The translations under genes were made by a program, and so were the position numbers. Below the pieces are notes generated by a model that saw nothing but the letters and a program-made list of their open reading frames with translations, had not been told where the DNA came from and ran no database searches. Positions 8,350 through 17,846 of a stretch of 64,000 bases of DNA are shown here, piece by piece. This DNA comes from Labrys miyagiensis. GTDB taxonomy: Bacteria; Pseudomonadota; Alphaproteobacteria; Rhizobiales; Labraceae. The stretch spans positions 248,001 to 312,000 of the forward strand of contig NZ_BSPC01000028.1 in NCBI RefSeq assembly GCF_030160835.1. Reading direction: 5' to 3'. The number at the start of each line of letters is the position of its first letter. The first letter of the stretch is position 1.

Positions 8350-8423
8350 TGGCTCGGGGACCTGGATTCGAACCAAGATTAACGGAGTCAGAGTCCGCTG
8401 TTCTACCGTTGAACTATCCCCGA
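8350..8423 (-). tRNA. tRNA-Gln (anticodon CUG)
   Basis: The minus strand folds as a complete 74-nt tRNA. The acceptor TCGGGGA pairs with TCCCCGA, followed by discriminator G and an encoded CCA (8350-8352). The D arm is GTTCAACGGTAGAAC, the anticodon stem is GCGGA/TCCGT around loop CTCTGAC giving anticodon CUG, and the T arm carries GGTTCGAATCC. It decodes CAG. A good promoter lies about 50 bases upstream. Confidence 0.95.
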
Positions 8424-8764
8424 ACAACCGTCCAGCAGAGGCGCGGGGCGCCGCCGGGAGGCGATGAGGCGCGTTGCATAGCGAATGGCAGTTCGCTTGA
8501 CAAGCCTTGTTCGCAGATTTGTGGCGTTTTCCGCCCGGCCCGTGCCATGTGGCGACAGTGTCTTTTCAAAAAGTCTAGCTTGGACAAGGATCTATACCTG
8601 GGCGCCCGAGACCTGAATCGCATGCGATACGGTAGAAAATGACCAACCGAACAGCTACAATAGCAGTGCTCGTCTCGGTTCAGCCCTCAGTGAAGGCGTC
8701 CTTCTTATTGGTACGGCTCTTTCACAGGAGGATTTGAGTCGAATCATTGCCCCAGGGAGCGCGG
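8424..8764. other. Intergenic region between tRNA-Gln and the membrane-protein pair
   Basis: Apart from the tRNA promoter, nothing convincing is seen. The short frames here have no motif or ribosome site. Confidence 0.6.
8475..8503 (-). promoter_or_regulatory. Sigma-70-type promoter of tRNA-Gln
   Basis: On the minus strand TTGTCA (8503-8498) and TATGCA (8480-8475) are separated by exactly 17 bases, close to the housekeeping consensus. Transcription would begin near 8468, giving a leader of about 45 bases before the tRNA 5' end at 8423. Confidence 0.65.
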
Positions 8765-9472
8765 ATGGTCGATACACCAGTGCTGGTCCCAGGTTTCCGC
8801 ATCGGCTCGGTTGCCGCAAGCGCCGGCCAGATCTGCCTGCGCAGTTTGCCGTGGTTGCTTGTGCTCAACGCCCTGCCGAGCCTGCCGGCGCTGCTGATCC
8901 TGGTCCTGACGGGCGACTCGGCGCAAAGCGCGTCCATGGCCTACCTGATCTCGCTGCCGATCTCGATCATCCTGGTGATCTTCGCCCAGGGCGCCACCAT
9001 TCTCGGAACCTTTCGCCTGCTGCAGGGCGAATCCTTTGGCCTCATCATCTCGGCGCGTGCGGCCTGGTGGACGCTGCCAGTGCTCACCGGCACCGGTCTG
9101 CTGGTCGGGGTGATCGTGATGCTCGGCTTTGCGGCCCTGTTCGTGCCAGGCCTGATGGCGATCTGCGTCCTCTATGTCACCCTGCCCGCCTGCATCGTCG
9201 AGCGGACCGGGCTGGTCGAAAGCCTGCAGCGCAGTGCCGAACTGACCGACGGCTATCGCTGGCCGCTCTTTGGCCTGTTCCTGCTCACCGCCCTGCCGGT
9301 CATGGGCCTGTCGGCGCTGACGGACGGGCTCGACGACGGCTCCTCTCCCCTCGTTGGCATGCTCGGCCAGGAAGCTGCCACGCTGCTCTACAGCGCCGTC
9401 ACGGCGGTGCTGACGACGATCTGCTTCGACCATCTGCGCCGGGTCAAGGGCAGTTTCGTGATGCTGCACTGA
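8765..9472 (+). CDS. Multi-pass membrane protein, paralogue of the next gene
   Basis: A 235-aa protein with about five or six hydrophobic helices. AGGGAG at 8753-8758 sits six bases before the ATG at 8765; an upstream ATG at 8747 has no ribosome site. The segment SLQRSAELTDGYRWPLFGL matches the next gene (ALRQSAQLTQRYRWPLFGL), so the two are tandem paralogues. The conserved block resembles the membrane-anchoring region of the YciC/DUF975-type and glycerophosphodiesterase membrane-domain group, in which a hydrophilic S.ELT.G.RW loop links helices. The biochemical role is unknown. Confidence 0.75.
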   Translation: MVDTPVLVPGFRIGSVAASAGQICLRSLPWLLVLNALPSLPALLILVLTGDSAQSASMAYLISLPISIILVIFAQGATILGTFRLLQGESFGLIISARAAWWTLPVLTGTGLLVGVIVMLGFAALFVPGLMAICVLYVTLPACIVERTGLVESLQRSAELTDGYRWPLFGLFLLTALPVMGLSALTDGLDDGSSPLVGMLGQEAATLLYSAVTAVLTTICFDHLRRVKGSFVMLH

Positions 9473-9600
9473 TCAGCGAGCCCAGCAGCAACCCCCATCG
9501 GGAGGAATGACGCCACCATACAATAAGAAGAAACGCCCAGGACCCATTGCCTCGATCTTCAATCGACTGCCCAAGGCCCGTCATTCCGAAAGTCCCATCC

Positions 9601-10464
9601 ATGACGACACAAGTCGAAAATGCGCTGCCGACTCCCCGGGAGCCGCTCGGTGTCGGCAGCATCATCAGCGACGCCCTCGGCATCGCCAGCCGGAACATCC
9701 TGCCCTTCGTGGTGCTGACCATACCAGTCTTGATCGCCTATGGCGTGTATACCCTGTTCATGATCCGTGCGCTGGGCGCACAGGCAACCATGTTCACGCC
9801 CGGACAGGTCCCGGATTTCAGCGTGCTCGCCTCGATCTACCTCTGGCAGATACCGATCTATCTGGTCTGGATTGCCTGCTTCAACGCGATTTCGCTCTAT
9901 GCCGACGGCAAGTGGAACATGCGTCGACAGCCGATATTCTCGTCGCTGCTCGCGGGAACGGTGCGCGTGCCGCATGTCCTCGCCATCTGGATCATGCTGG
10001 CAATTCCAATGATTGTCTTCCTCACCGTCGTTACCAGCCTGTTGCTCCATTTCGTCAACGTTCTCTGGCTGGATGAGGCATTGATCTGGCTTGGCATGAT
10101 CGTCATCTCGGTCTTGCTGTTCCCCTTCATCCTGGCAGGCCAGGCCTGTGTGATCGGCAAGACCGGCCCAATCACCGCGCTCCGCCAGAGCGCGCAACTG
10201 ACCCAGCGCTACCGCTGGCCCCTCTTCGGCTTGCTGCTGCTGATGATGCTTGTCGGCATCCTGCTTATGCTCGGATTGATGATCGAGCTGGTGATCTTTC
10301 GCTTCATCCCGATTCTGGGCGCCATCGTCTCAGTGGTGACCGTCCTGCTGCTGCCGACCTTCTTCTTCGCCTGGTACGGCACGATCCTCGCTATTGCCTA
10401 TGGCCGCCTGAACCTCATCAAGAACGGCGTGCCGCAGACGAAGATCGCCAACGTCTTCGACTAA
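9601..10464 (+). CDS. Multi-pass membrane protein, paralogue of the previous gene
   Basis: A 287-aa protein with about six membrane helices. It starts MTTQVENALPTPREPLGVGS and then follows the GSIISDALGIASRNILPF pattern typical of DUF975/YciC-like N-termini. It shares the ALRQSAQLTQRYRWPLFGL loop with its upstream neighbour 128 bases away. The ATG at 9601 is chosen because homology-like sequence begins there; the ribosome site is weak. Its TAA stop touches the terminal inverted repeat of the following non-coding block. Confidence 0.72.
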   Translation: MTTQVENALPTPREPLGVGSIISDALGIASRNILPFVVLTIPVLIAYGVYTLFMIRALGAQATMFTPGQVPDFSVLASIYLWQIPIYLVWIACFNAISLYADGKWNMRRQPIFSSLLAGTVRVPHVLAIWIMLAIPMIVFLTVVTSLLLHFVNVLWLDEALIWLGMIVISVLLFPFILAGQACVIGKTGPITALRQSAQLTQRYRWPLFGLLLLMMLVGILLMLGLMIELVIFRFIPILGAIVSVVTVLLLPTFFFAWYGTILAIAYGRLNLIKNGVPQTKIANVFD

Positions 10465-11359
10465 GGGATCGTCAAAAAATAAATGAATCGGAAGGCGGGT
10501 GTTCAAGGAGCGGGAGAGGCGCGGCGCTTGAAGCCCTTATTCCCGAGCGATCTCTTACCGGGCCAGACCGCTCGTCAGCGTCCGGACCGATCGACAATAC
10601 GCTGCCCTGCATCCTTCTTCCGTCGATGACACAGGCGTTGGATTACGTTGAACAGAAAGACAACAAATATTGATTTTCTTTCGTTCCCATGCTCTCATCT
10701 CTCCCGGAATGAGGCGTCAGCGGCCGGCGTAGGTACAACCCGACCCCGAACGCTTCCATCCACCCCGAGAGCCTGTCCAAGCGGCAGGCTGTGTGGCGGT
10801 CCTGCTTCTTTCGAAGCCGGCCTCCAGGGGTGACGAGCGGGACAGACGGGATCGGCACCCCATGGAAGTGCCCTGTGATCCCTGGACGGAGCGTGACGGG
10901 CTTGAGCCCGGCAACGCCTTTCGTCCCATCTCCCGCCGATGCGGTGAAGACGGCTCATGCCACTGTCCGGCCAGGACTGCAGCGCTGAGCCCCTTGACCG
11001 AGCCGGCTGGCTCAGGTTCGGATGGTCCGTGCCATCCGCTCCCGGCTCGCCTCCGCCTTCGGAAGGCGGAAAAAACAGGTTGCCTTGCACGCCTTGTCAG
11101 CGAGTGGGGCAACCGGAACGGGGCGATGGCGGCCTGCACCGACAGTGCGGCCTGCATCTTCCATGATTCTGCTTCACGGCTGCTCCGCAGCCGCCATCGC
11201 CCGGTCTCCCTCATCAACCCAGCCGGAAAGGGCGTGGGAACGAGAGCGTTTGCGCGTTGTGGTGAGCGTTTGAAATCAGTGAACCAGCAAGCTGGTGTTC
11301 AGAGAGTAGGAGAGGCGCGCAAGCGCCGCACTCGAAGCACTTATTTTTTTGACGATCCC
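10465..11359. mobile_element. Candidate non-autonomous element (about 0.9 kb) with terminal inverted repeats
   Basis: GGGATCGTCAAAAAATAA at 10465-10482 is mirrored by TTATTTTTTTGACGATCCC at 11341-11359, one A longer. Both are flanked by TAA (10462-10464 and 11360-11362), as a 3-bp target duplication would look. Just inside each end are related GTGTTCA..GGAGAGGCGCG..CGAAGC..TTAT stretches. The interior has no convincing gene but several hairpins, including a perfect TCCGCCTT-CGG-AAGGCGGA at 11052-11070. It could be a MITE-like or decayed insertion sequence, or two opposed copies of a small repeat bracketing ordinary DNA. Confidence 0.45.
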
Positions 11360-11367
11360 TAATCGGC

Positions 11368-12318
11368 TCAGGGCTTCGCCGCCTCCCCCGCCCGGCGCAG
11401 GCCCGAATTCTTGTCGTCGCGATAGCGCCCGAAGAGCTGGCCGCGCTCGAGCTCAGCCCGTTCGGCGGCATAGAAGGCTTGCAGGAAATCCTTGGCGGCA
11501 TTGGGCTCGAAGGTGCCCTGCCAGCCGATGCGGCGGATGATCTTCTCGGCGATCTCGCGATGGATGCGCCAGGTCTCGGCACTCTCGGGCCGGCGCAGGA
11601 TCTCCTCCAGCACCTGCAGCTCATAGGCGCCATAGGCCTGGAGCTGGCTGGTGGTGAAGGTGAAGCGCTGCGAGGCCCTGGCGGAGGCCTGTGTGAGGTC
11701 GAGCGCCAGGGAGCGCTTGGGCAAGGCGATCACCAGCGTGCCGCCGATGAGATCGCCCGCGCGCAAATGGTCGCGGTTGAAGAAAGGAAGGGCCGTCAGC
11801 AGGATCACCCAGCCGAGCATGGACAGGATCTGCCAGCTCTCATTGCCGCTGTCTGCCGCCATCAGCCCGAACACCAATTGCAGCGGCACGAAGAACTCGA
11901 TCTCGCGGGTGAGGTTGCGCGCCACGATCGCGGTCGGTGTCAGCGCGCCGCCCTTGCGGTCGATCACCTTGAGGCCGGAGGCACGCTTGCCCGGCGTCTG
12001 GCCCTGCCAAGCAAGCTCGAAATGGATGAAATAAAGGTTGCGCAAGAGGAAGGAAATGAAGGCGATGACGGTGACGGCGACATCCGCACCGGCGCCGCCA
12101 TTCAGCAAGGTGGATATCAGCGCGATCCAGATCAGGATGGTGGCGCCGAACCAGATCACCACGTCGATCAGGAAGGCGCCGAGCCGCTCGCCGCGGTCGG
12201 CCACGTCGACGTGGATGGCCACACCCTCGGGCGTGACGATCTGGTGCGTGCGACGCTGGCGCCCCTCCAGCAGCTCGGAGACGCGGTCGCCGGCAACCGG
12301 CTTAGGTGGGGAGGCCAT
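11368..12318 (-). CDS. RDD-family membrane protein
   Basis: A 316-aa protein whose first two thirds is an RDD domain. ADRGERLGAFLIDVVIWFGA carries the R-D pattern and first helix, helices follow around AVTVIAFISFLLR and WVILLTALPFF, and the QTPGKRASGLKVI loop is conserved. A soluble C-terminal stretch of about 110 residues follows. Last gene of the minus-strand MoxR operon; it overlaps the SpoIIM-type gene start by 17 bases. RDD proteins are membrane proteins of uncertain transport or assembly role, and this operon context is common in Hyphomicrobiales. Confidence 0.85.
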   Translation of the reverse strand: MASPPKPVAGDRVSELLEGRQRRTHQIVTPEGVAIHVDVADRGERLGAFLIDVVIWFGATILIWIALISTLLNGGAGADVAVTVIAFISFLLRNLYFIHFELAWQGQTPGKRASGLKVIDRKGGALTPTAIVARNLTREIEFFVPLQLVFGLMAADSGNESWQILSMLGWVILLTALPFFNRDHLRAGDLIGGTLVIALPKRSLALDLTQASARASQRFTFTTSQLQAYGAYELQVLEEILRRPESAETWRIHREIAEKIIRRIGWQGTFEPNAAKDFLQAFYAAERAELERGQLFGRYRDDKNSGLRRAGEAAKP

Positions 12319-13399
12319 GCTGCTCCTCCTTGCGGCCGGACATGAAATAGAGGAACCAGAGCACGGCCGTCACCCCGGCAAAGGCGAAGCGCCAGGAGGT
12401 CACGCCGACCAGCTGACGGAAGCCGCCCTCGATGATGCCGGCAATGAACAGCATGGCGACCGACCCGCCCACGATGATGGCGGCCTGCTTGCCATGGATG
12501 GCGAGGCTTTCCAGCCGCGTATAGCGCCCCGGAAACAGGATCTTCTCGGCCACCAGCAGACCGGCCGCGCCGCAGAGCACGAAAGCGCCGAGTTCGGTGA
12601 CGCCATGGATCGAGAGCCAACCGATGAAATCGACGAAGACGCCGCGCTTGGCGTGGATGGCGATGAAGGCGCCGAGGATCAGCCCCTGATAGACCATCAG
12701 CAGCAGCGTCGGCACGCCGGCCATGAAGCCGAGGCCGAAGGAAAGGATCGCCACAATCGAATTGTGGCGGAAGAGATAATTGGCGAAGACGATGAAGGCA
12801 TCCTTGAAACCAGGCCAGGGCGCGAACAGCTCGGTTCTTCGCAGTTCTTCCGCCGTCACGGTCGGCCCGCGGCCGTCGGAGAGATCGTCGGGCACGATGG
12901 CGTTGAACCATTCCTCGTCGCTGGCGACGATGAGATAGCCGGCGACGATGCCGATCACCAGGGCGGCGAAGGAAATCAGGATATGCCAGCCGACCTTGCG
13001 CACCGCCGCCGGAAAGCCGCGCGTGAAGAACTGGCCAAGGCCGGCGAACAGGCTGGTGCGCGGGCCGTAGACGACCAGATAGGCCCTCAGCGTCAGGCCT
13101 TCGAGGTAGCGCAGGAGATTACGGTCCAGCGCGATGGAGCGCGCCACCGAGAGCGACGACAGCGCCGAGCGGTAGAGCAGCGGCATCTTCTGCAGTTCGT
13201 CGGCCGACACCGAGCGGATGCCGCGTTTTTCGACCCGTTGCACGAGATCGTCCAGTTCACGCCAGCTTTCCTCGCGGCCGCGGCGGAACTCGGCCGAGCG
13301 CAACACGACATTGGCGCGCGGCTCCAGGGAGGTGCCGATGATGGTGGGCGCCGGGCCGCCGGCATCCTGGCCTCGAAATCCGGCATCGAGCATGGTCAT
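12302..13399 (-). CDS. SpoIIM/DUF95-family membrane protein
   Basis: A 365-aa protein with an N-terminal soluble region containing RGREESWRELDDLVQRVEKR and about six membrane helices, with the family stretch FLFRHNSIVAILSFGLGFMAG-like around the middle (positions near 12720-12780). DUF95/SpoIIM proteins act with MoxR ATPases and DUF58 proteins; in sporulating Firmicutes the relative is a sporulation factor, which does not apply here. The ATG at 13399 forms an ATGA overlap with the DUF58 gene, implying translational coupling. Confidence 0.82.
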   Translation of the reverse strand: MTMLDAGFRGQDAGGPAPTIIGTSLEPRANVVLRSAEFRRGREESWRELDDLVQRVEKRGIRSVSADELQKMPLLYRSALSSLSVARSIALDRNLLRYLEGLTLRAYLVVYGPRTSLFAGLGQFFTRGFPAAVRKVGWHILISFAALVIGIVAGYLIVASDEEWFNAIVPDDLSDGRGPTVTAEELRRTELFAPWPGFKDAFIVFANYLFRHNSIVAILSFGLGFMAGVPTLLLMVYQGLILGAFIAIHAKRGVFVDFIGWLSIHGVTELGAFVLCGAAGLLVAEKILFPGRYTRLESLAIHGKQAAIIVGGSVAMLFIAGIIEGGFRQLVGVTSWRFAFAGVTAVLWFLYFMSGRKEEQHGLPT

Positions 13400-14706
13400 A
13401 GCAGGCCTTTCTGCTTGATTTCGAGATAGCGGTTCAAAAGCGCGACCGAAAGCCCCCCCACCGGCACATCGACGCAATGGACGCCGAGCCTGGCGATGCG
13501 CTGCATCACGATCGCCCGTTCGCGCGCGAAATCATGGGCCACGACAGCCTCGGCCATGATGCCGAAATCCTGCGGCTCGGCGTCGACGAGGCGCGCCGTC
13601 AGCGGGTCCTGCAGGGTGACGAAGATCACGGCATGACGGTTGGCCATGCGCTTGAGGCTCTCGATAAGCAATTCAGCCATCACGCTGTCGACGAATTCGG
13701 TGAACAGCACGACCAGTGCGCGACGCTTCAGGCGCGAATTCAGTTCGGCGAGGCCGAGAGTGAAGTTGGTTTCCTCGCTGTGGTAGGCAAGCTGTGCCGC
13801 CGCGCGCTGCAGGCGCGAATAATAGGAACTGCCACGGCCAGGATCGAGATATTGGCGGATGGTGGCGTCGAAGCCGAAGCTGCCGACGAGGTCCCCGGCG
13901 CGCAGGCCCGTCCACCCCAGCATCAGCCCGGCCTCGATGGCATGGTCGAGCCGCGCCAGCCCGTCGATCGGCTCCAGCATGAGATGGCCGGTGTCGAAGG
14001 CGAGGATGATCTGGTGATTGCGCTCGATGCGGAACTCCTTCGACAGGAGCTTGCGGTGGCGGGCCGACTGCTTCCAGTCGATGAAGCGGGAATCGAGCCC
14101 CGCCACATGTTCGCGCAGCGTATCGAACTCGGTGCCCTCACCCTTCTGGTTCTGCGTCTTGGTGCCGTAGATCGCACTCTTGCTGAGCGCCTGGATCGCC
14201 GGGCCCCAGGACATGCGGGCGGAGGGCAGGATCTCGATCCTGTCGGCGAGCGCCTGGCGGACGCGACATTCCACCAGGCCCAATGGCCCCTGCCAGCGCA
14301 GCCAGAGCGCCTGGAGCTCCACGATGCCGCGCCGGAGCGCCGAAAACGGGATGGCAATCACCTCGGCCGGCCCGGCGAAGCGAATGGAGCAGGCGGGAGG
14401 CGTTTCCAGCGGGCCGTCGATATCGATGGCCGCCTCGATCCAGACGGGGCGCACGGAACTGCCCGTGTTCAACGCCACCTCGATGCTGCTCTCATTGCCG
14501 ACCGGCAGCCGCGGCGGTGCGCCGACGCTGACGCCGAGCGCGCGCTTCGGCATGATCAGCAGCGCGTCCACGCCCGTCACCAGCAGCGCCAGCAGGCTGA
14601 GATCAAAGGAGAACGGCCACAGGGCCGGATTCCAGACGAGCATCAGCAGGGCCACCGGAATCCCCAGGCTGAACAGCAGCACGGCGCGGGGCGTCGGTCG
14701 GATCAT
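13396..14706 (-). CDS. DUF58 protein (vWA-like partner of MoxR)
   Basis: A 436-aa protein with two N-terminal membrane helices ([18 protein letters not shown] and [15 protein letters not shown]), a beta-rich region, then the DUF58 signature [21 protein letters not shown] von Willebrand A-like domain follows ([11 protein letters not shown], a modified MIDAS-type DxG). It partners the MoxR AAA+ ATPase encoded immediately upstream (4-base overlap). Such pairs assemble or activate metal-containing or periplasmic complexes in other systems; the client here is unknown. Confidence 0.85.
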   Translation of the reverse strand: MIRPTPRAVLLFSLGIPVALLMLVWNPALWPFSFDLSLLALLVTGVDALLIMPKRALGVSVGAPPRLPVGNESSIEVALNTGSSVRPVWIEAAIDIDGPLETPPACSIRFAGPAEVIAIPFSALRRGIVELQALWLRWQGPLGLVECRVRQALADRIEILPSARMSWGPAIQALSKSAIYGTKTQNQKGEGTEFDTLREHVAGLDSRFIDWKQSARHRKLLSKEFRIERNHQIILAFDTGHLMLEPIDGLARLDHAIEAGLMLGWTGLRAGDLVGSFGFDATIRQYLDPGRGSSYYSRLQRAAAQLAYHSEETNFTLGLAELNSRLKRRALVVLFTEFVDSVMAELLIESLKRMANRHAVIFVTLQDPLTARLVDAEPQDFGIMAEAVVAHDFARERAIVMQRIARLGVHCVDVPVGGLSVALLNRYLEIKQKGLL

Positions 14707-15659
14707 CGCGGGGCAGCCGTCTGGTCCAGGATCTCGCGCACGATGCGGTCCGGCGTCAGGCCGTCGATCTCGGCATTGGGCGCCAGCACGATGCGGTGGC
14801 GCAGGATCGGCAGCGCCAGGCGTTTCACATCGTCGGGAATGACGAAATTGCGCCCGTTCAGCGCCGCGAGCGCCCGCACCGACGAGGCCAGCGCATTAGC
14901 AGAGCGGGTCGAGCCGCCTGTCTCGATCGCCTGGTGCTGGCGCGTGGCGCGCACGACATCGACGATGTAGTCGATGATCTGCGGGGTCAGCACGATCTGT
15001 TCGCTGGTGGCCCGCAAGTCCGCCAGCGTCGTCGGATCGGCCAGGGCCTGGAGGCCGAAATCGGAGAGCCTGGGCATGGCCGAGCGGTGGCCATGCTGGG
15101 TAACGATCGCCCGCTCCTCGTCCCGCGTGGGATAGCCGACATCGATCTTGAAGAGGAAGCGGTCGAGCTGGGCTTCCGGCAACGGATAAGTACCCTGCTG
15201 CTCGATCGGGTTCTGGGTCGCCACCACCATGAAGTCGGCGCCGAGGCCATAGGTCTTGCCGTCGATGGTCACCGCGCGCTCGTTCATGGCCTGCAGCAGG
15301 GCGGCCTGCGTCTTGGGCGGCGTACGGTTGATCTCGTCGGCAAGCAGGAGGTCGGTGAAGATCGGGCCCTGCGTCAGCACGAAGCTGTTGGTCTGGAAGT
15401 TGAAGAGATTGGTGCCGAGGACATCGCCCGGCATCATGTCCGGCGTGAACTGCACGCGGCCAAACTTCAGCGACAGTGTCGAGGCGAAGGCCTGCGCCAG
15501 CAAGGTCTTGCCGGTGCCCGGCACGCCTTCGAGCAGGATGTGGCCACCGCAGAGCAGGCCGGTGAGCATCAGTTCGATGACCTCGTCCTGGCCCACGATG
15601 GCCTTGCCGACTTCCTGGCGTATGCCGTCGGCGATCTCAGCTACGTGCTGAAGTTCCAT
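14703..15659 (-). CDS. MoxR-family AAA+ ATPase
   Basis: A 318-aa AAA+ ATPase. Walker A is GVPGTGKT (about 45-52), Walker B is LLLADEINR (about 110-118), and sensor and arginine-finger segments are visible ([26 protein letters not shown]). The ATG at 15659 starts the family N-terminus ([13 protein letters not shown]); a longer frame upstream is the shadow of the preceding gene, which it overlaps by 23 bases. MoxR proteins act as chaperone-like remodellers together with vWA/DUF58 proteins, as encoded next. Confidence 0.92.
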   Translation of the reverse strand: MELQHVAEIADGIRQEVGKAIVGQDEVIELMLTGLLCGGHILLEGVPGTGKTLLAQAFASTLSLKFGRVQFTPDMMPGDVLGTNLFNFQTNSFVLTQGPIFTDLLLADEINRTPPKTQAALLQAMNERAVTIDGKTYGLGADFMVVATQNPIEQQGTYPLPEAQLDRFLFKIDVGYPTRDEERAIVTQHGHRSAMPRLSDFGLQALADPTTLADLRATSEQIVLTPQIIDYIVDVVRATRQHQAIETGGSTRSANALASSVRALAALNGRNFVIPDDVKRLALPILRHRIVLAPNAEIDGLTPDRIVREILDQTAAPR

Positions 15660-16860
15660 CGGAGATGTCTTCCTTCCATTGATGAATGTCGCGCGCAGCC
15701 TGGAACAGCGCGAGGAGGCTGGTGCTCTGGCTGTCCGCGGCGCGGGCGAGGATATCGGCGGATTTGGTCTCGAGGCCGCGCGACGCGCCGATCTTGTCGA
15801 GCCAGGCGGCGAGCTGCTCGTCGTCGAGCTGGCGCGGCGCATGGAACAGCCGGCCGGCATCGCGAAGGGTCGCGCGGACATAGCGGCGCATCACGAAGGC
15901 GTGGTGCCCGGCCCGGTCGAGCAGCGAGGCGGTGTTGGCGATCAGGCGCCCCTTACCGAAATCGAAGGCGGGCGGCGCCTGGCGCGGCTTGCCGAAGCGC
16001 GCCGTCGTCGCCCACAGCAGCAGGCCGGCAGCGCCCAAGGCGAGCAGCAGCACGATGACATAGGGAAACTGGAACAACTTCTTGAACGGGCTGTCGACGA
16101 TATTGACCATGCCGTGGATGGTCTCGTCGAACACCACCTTGCCGCCGTCCTCGTCGCGCATGGCATTGAGAAGGGCCATGGCGAAAGCCGCGTTCCTGCC
16201 CTTGGTCAGCCCGTGGTTCTCGATGATGTCGGGATCGGCGAGGACCCAGGTGCGACGGTCGCCGTCGAGCTTCTCGCCGATCAGCATGCCCTGGGCATTG
16301 CCGACGATTGGGGTCAGCGTATCGCTCTTGATCAGCTGGGCGCCATCGTCGAAGGAGGGATCGATACCGATCTCGTTGCGGTCCCAGGTCTTGGGCGGAT
16401 CGCCGCGCGCGATGCCGGCCTTGGCATCGACCAGACCGACAATGCCGGCCACCCAGTCCTCCGGCATCGGCGAGGTCGAGCGGATCCAGCCCGAATGCGA
16501 GCGATCGGCGCTTGCCCAGCGCTTGGGCAGGATGAGCAGCACGTTGGATTCGCGCCCGAGGCGAATGATGTCGTCGCTGGAAAAGGAGGAGGTCGGCTCG
16601 GCCATCACGAGAAGGCCCCCCTCGCCCGGCGCCACCACGCCGTTGATGCGACTGCGCTCCACCGGAATGTCGAAGCGCTGGGCCAGTTCGTAGAGGCCGG
16701 CATGGCCGATCGCCGAGATCGACTTGGTGGTGGTGGAGTAGCTGGTGGTATCCTCGGACGAGCCATTGATCATCAGCAGCATGGAGAGGGCGAACACTGC
16801 TGTCGCGCCAGCGATCAGCACGGCGATGACAGGTCCGGAAAAAGTCGATTTCTCGCTCAT
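15637..16860 (-). CDS. DUF4350-domain membrane protein
   Basis: A 407-aa protein: N-terminal helix ([20 protein letters not shown]), a soluble DUF4350 domain with the [15 protein letters not shown] start and a VFDETIHG motif, a second helix ([20 protein letters not shown]) and a C-terminal cytoplasmic tail. It resembles a GATase-like fold seen in this operon family. Placed between the DUF4129 and MoxR genes with overlaps on both sides. Function is not established. Confidence 0.78.
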   Translation of the reverse strand: MSEKSTFSGPVIAVLIAGATAVFALSMLLMINGSSEDTTSYSTTTKSISAIGHAGLYELAQRFDIPVERSRINGVVAPGEGGLLVMAEPTSSFSSDDIIRLGRESNVLLILPKRWASADRSHSGWIRSTSPMPEDWVAGIVGLVDAKAGIARGDPPKTWDRNEIGIDPSFDDGAQLIKSDTLTPIVGNAQGMLIGEKLDGDRRTWVLADPDIIENHGLTKGRNAAFAMALLNAMRDEDGGKVVFDETIHGMVNIVDSPFKKLFQFPYVIVLLLALGAAGLLLWATTARFGKPRQAPPAFDFGKGRLIANTASLLDRAGHHAFVMRRYVRATLRDAGRLFHAPRQLDDEQLAAWLDKIGASRGLETKSADILARAADSQSTSLLALFQAARDIHQWKEDISDGTSARS

Positions 16861-17600
16861 GACGCCAGCCTCGCCTGCATGGCCTGTGTCAGCCTCTCAT
16901 AGCTGTCGCGGCAGGCTGCATAATCCTGCACATTGGCCGGATGCTCGCCGAAATAAACCACCTCGACACGGCGGATGATGTCCGCGAGCGAGAGCTTGCC
17001 GACCTCGGGCAGGCTCAGCGCCTTCAGGATCTCGCGGCTGGTGAGCGAATCCGCAAAGCTGACATTGAGACGCCGCCGCACCTCGATCAGGCTGCGCAGC
17101 AGGAGCGCGTGCATGGCCTCGGCGATGCGGCCCTGCCGCGCCAGATCGTCGGCCTCCATCTGGGCCACGACCATGCGTTCGACCGCGGCATCCTGGACAG
17201 CCTGGACCGCCTGCTCCCTGGCCACCAGCCGGCGGCGGCCGAGCACCGGCAGGCGGTCGCGCATGGTCCAGATCGCGAAGACGACGCCGACGAGGAGCGC
17301 CCCGTAGAGCAGGATGCGGACGAAATCGCCGGCCATGAACTCGCCGACATCGGAACGGGGCCTCTCGGCCTGTCTCGCCTTGGTCTCGGGCGTGACGACT
17401 TCGTTCTTGTTGCCGGGTAGGTCCGGCTGCAGGCCGAGGTCACGCGTGACGTCCTGTGCGGTCACTGCCGGATCGGGCGCAGCAAAGGCGGGAACGGCCG
17501 TCGCCGAAGCGCTCACGGTCAAAGTAATAATGGCCACACGCAGGCATGCTCCGACACGCCTGCCAGCCCCTTCAAATCTCTTGTCAAAGTCTCGCAACAA
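16857..17600 (-). CDS. DUF4129-domain protein, first gene of the MoxR operon
   Basis: A 247-aa protein: signal-like N-terminus (VAIITLTVSASATAVPAFAA), a periplasmic linker, one membrane helix (ILLYGALLVGVVFAIWTM) and a C-terminal DUF4129 domain with the pattern G....A.HALLLRSL..... and SLTSREIL. It opens the six-gene minus-strand operon (DUF4129, DUF4350, MoxR, DUF58, SpoIIM, RDD). All junctions overlap by 4 to 24 bases, so expression is tightly coupled. Confidence 0.78.
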   Translation of the reverse strand: MLRDFDKRFEGAGRRVGACLRVAIITLTVSASATAVPAFAAPDPAVTAQDVTRDLGLQPDLPGNKNEVVTPETKARQAERPRSDVGEFMAGDFVRILLYGALLVGVVFAIWTMRDRLPVLGRRRLVAREQAVQAVQDAAVERMVVAQMEADDLARQGRIAEAMHALLLRSLIEVRRRLNVSFADSLTSREILKALSLPEVGKLSLADIIRRVEVVYFGEHPANVQDYAACRDSYERLTQAMQARLAS

Positions 17601-17756
17601 ACGCTGGCAAGCCCACTTTCATTCGGACAGCATGGCGTGCTCGCGTATGCGGAGCAAGCGCCCAGGGAACACAATCGACATCGCCATCCACATTTCCCTA
17701 GGGAAGGTGATTGTTGCCGGTATCGTGCGGCTGGGACGTGACGGCTGCGTCACTGC

Positions 17757-17771
17757 GTTCTATCTTTGTTC
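17757..17771 (+). promoter_or_regulatory. LexA (SOS) box, alphaproteobacterial type
   Basis: GTTC TATCTTT GTTC matches the direct-repeat consensus GTTC-N7-GTTC used by alphaproteobacterial LexA. It lies 76 bases upstream of the helicase start codon, a plausible position to block its promoter. The SRAP/YedK gene follows the helicase on the same strand. Confidence 0.7.
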
Positions 17772-17846
17772 AGATATCGCGGCTAGGCTTTGACCGCCTG
17801 TCGAATCGTGGCGGGCTGCCTTCACTGTTCGCCCCGAGGTCCGGCT

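Noticed and set aside
8104-8382. Frame running into the tRNA region (ending LGDLDSNQD) and 8349-8642 (GPGFEPRLTESESA..)
   Set aside because: These are translations of the tRNA-Gln sequence itself, a common artefact.
10717-11217. 166-codon minus-strand frame and 189-codon plus-strand frame (10793-11362) inside the TIR-bounded block
   Set aside because: Both strands are open across a GC-rich, hairpin-rich stretch, composition is low-complexity Ser/Arg/Gly, there is no ribosome site or family motif, and the plus frame runs through the terminal repeat.
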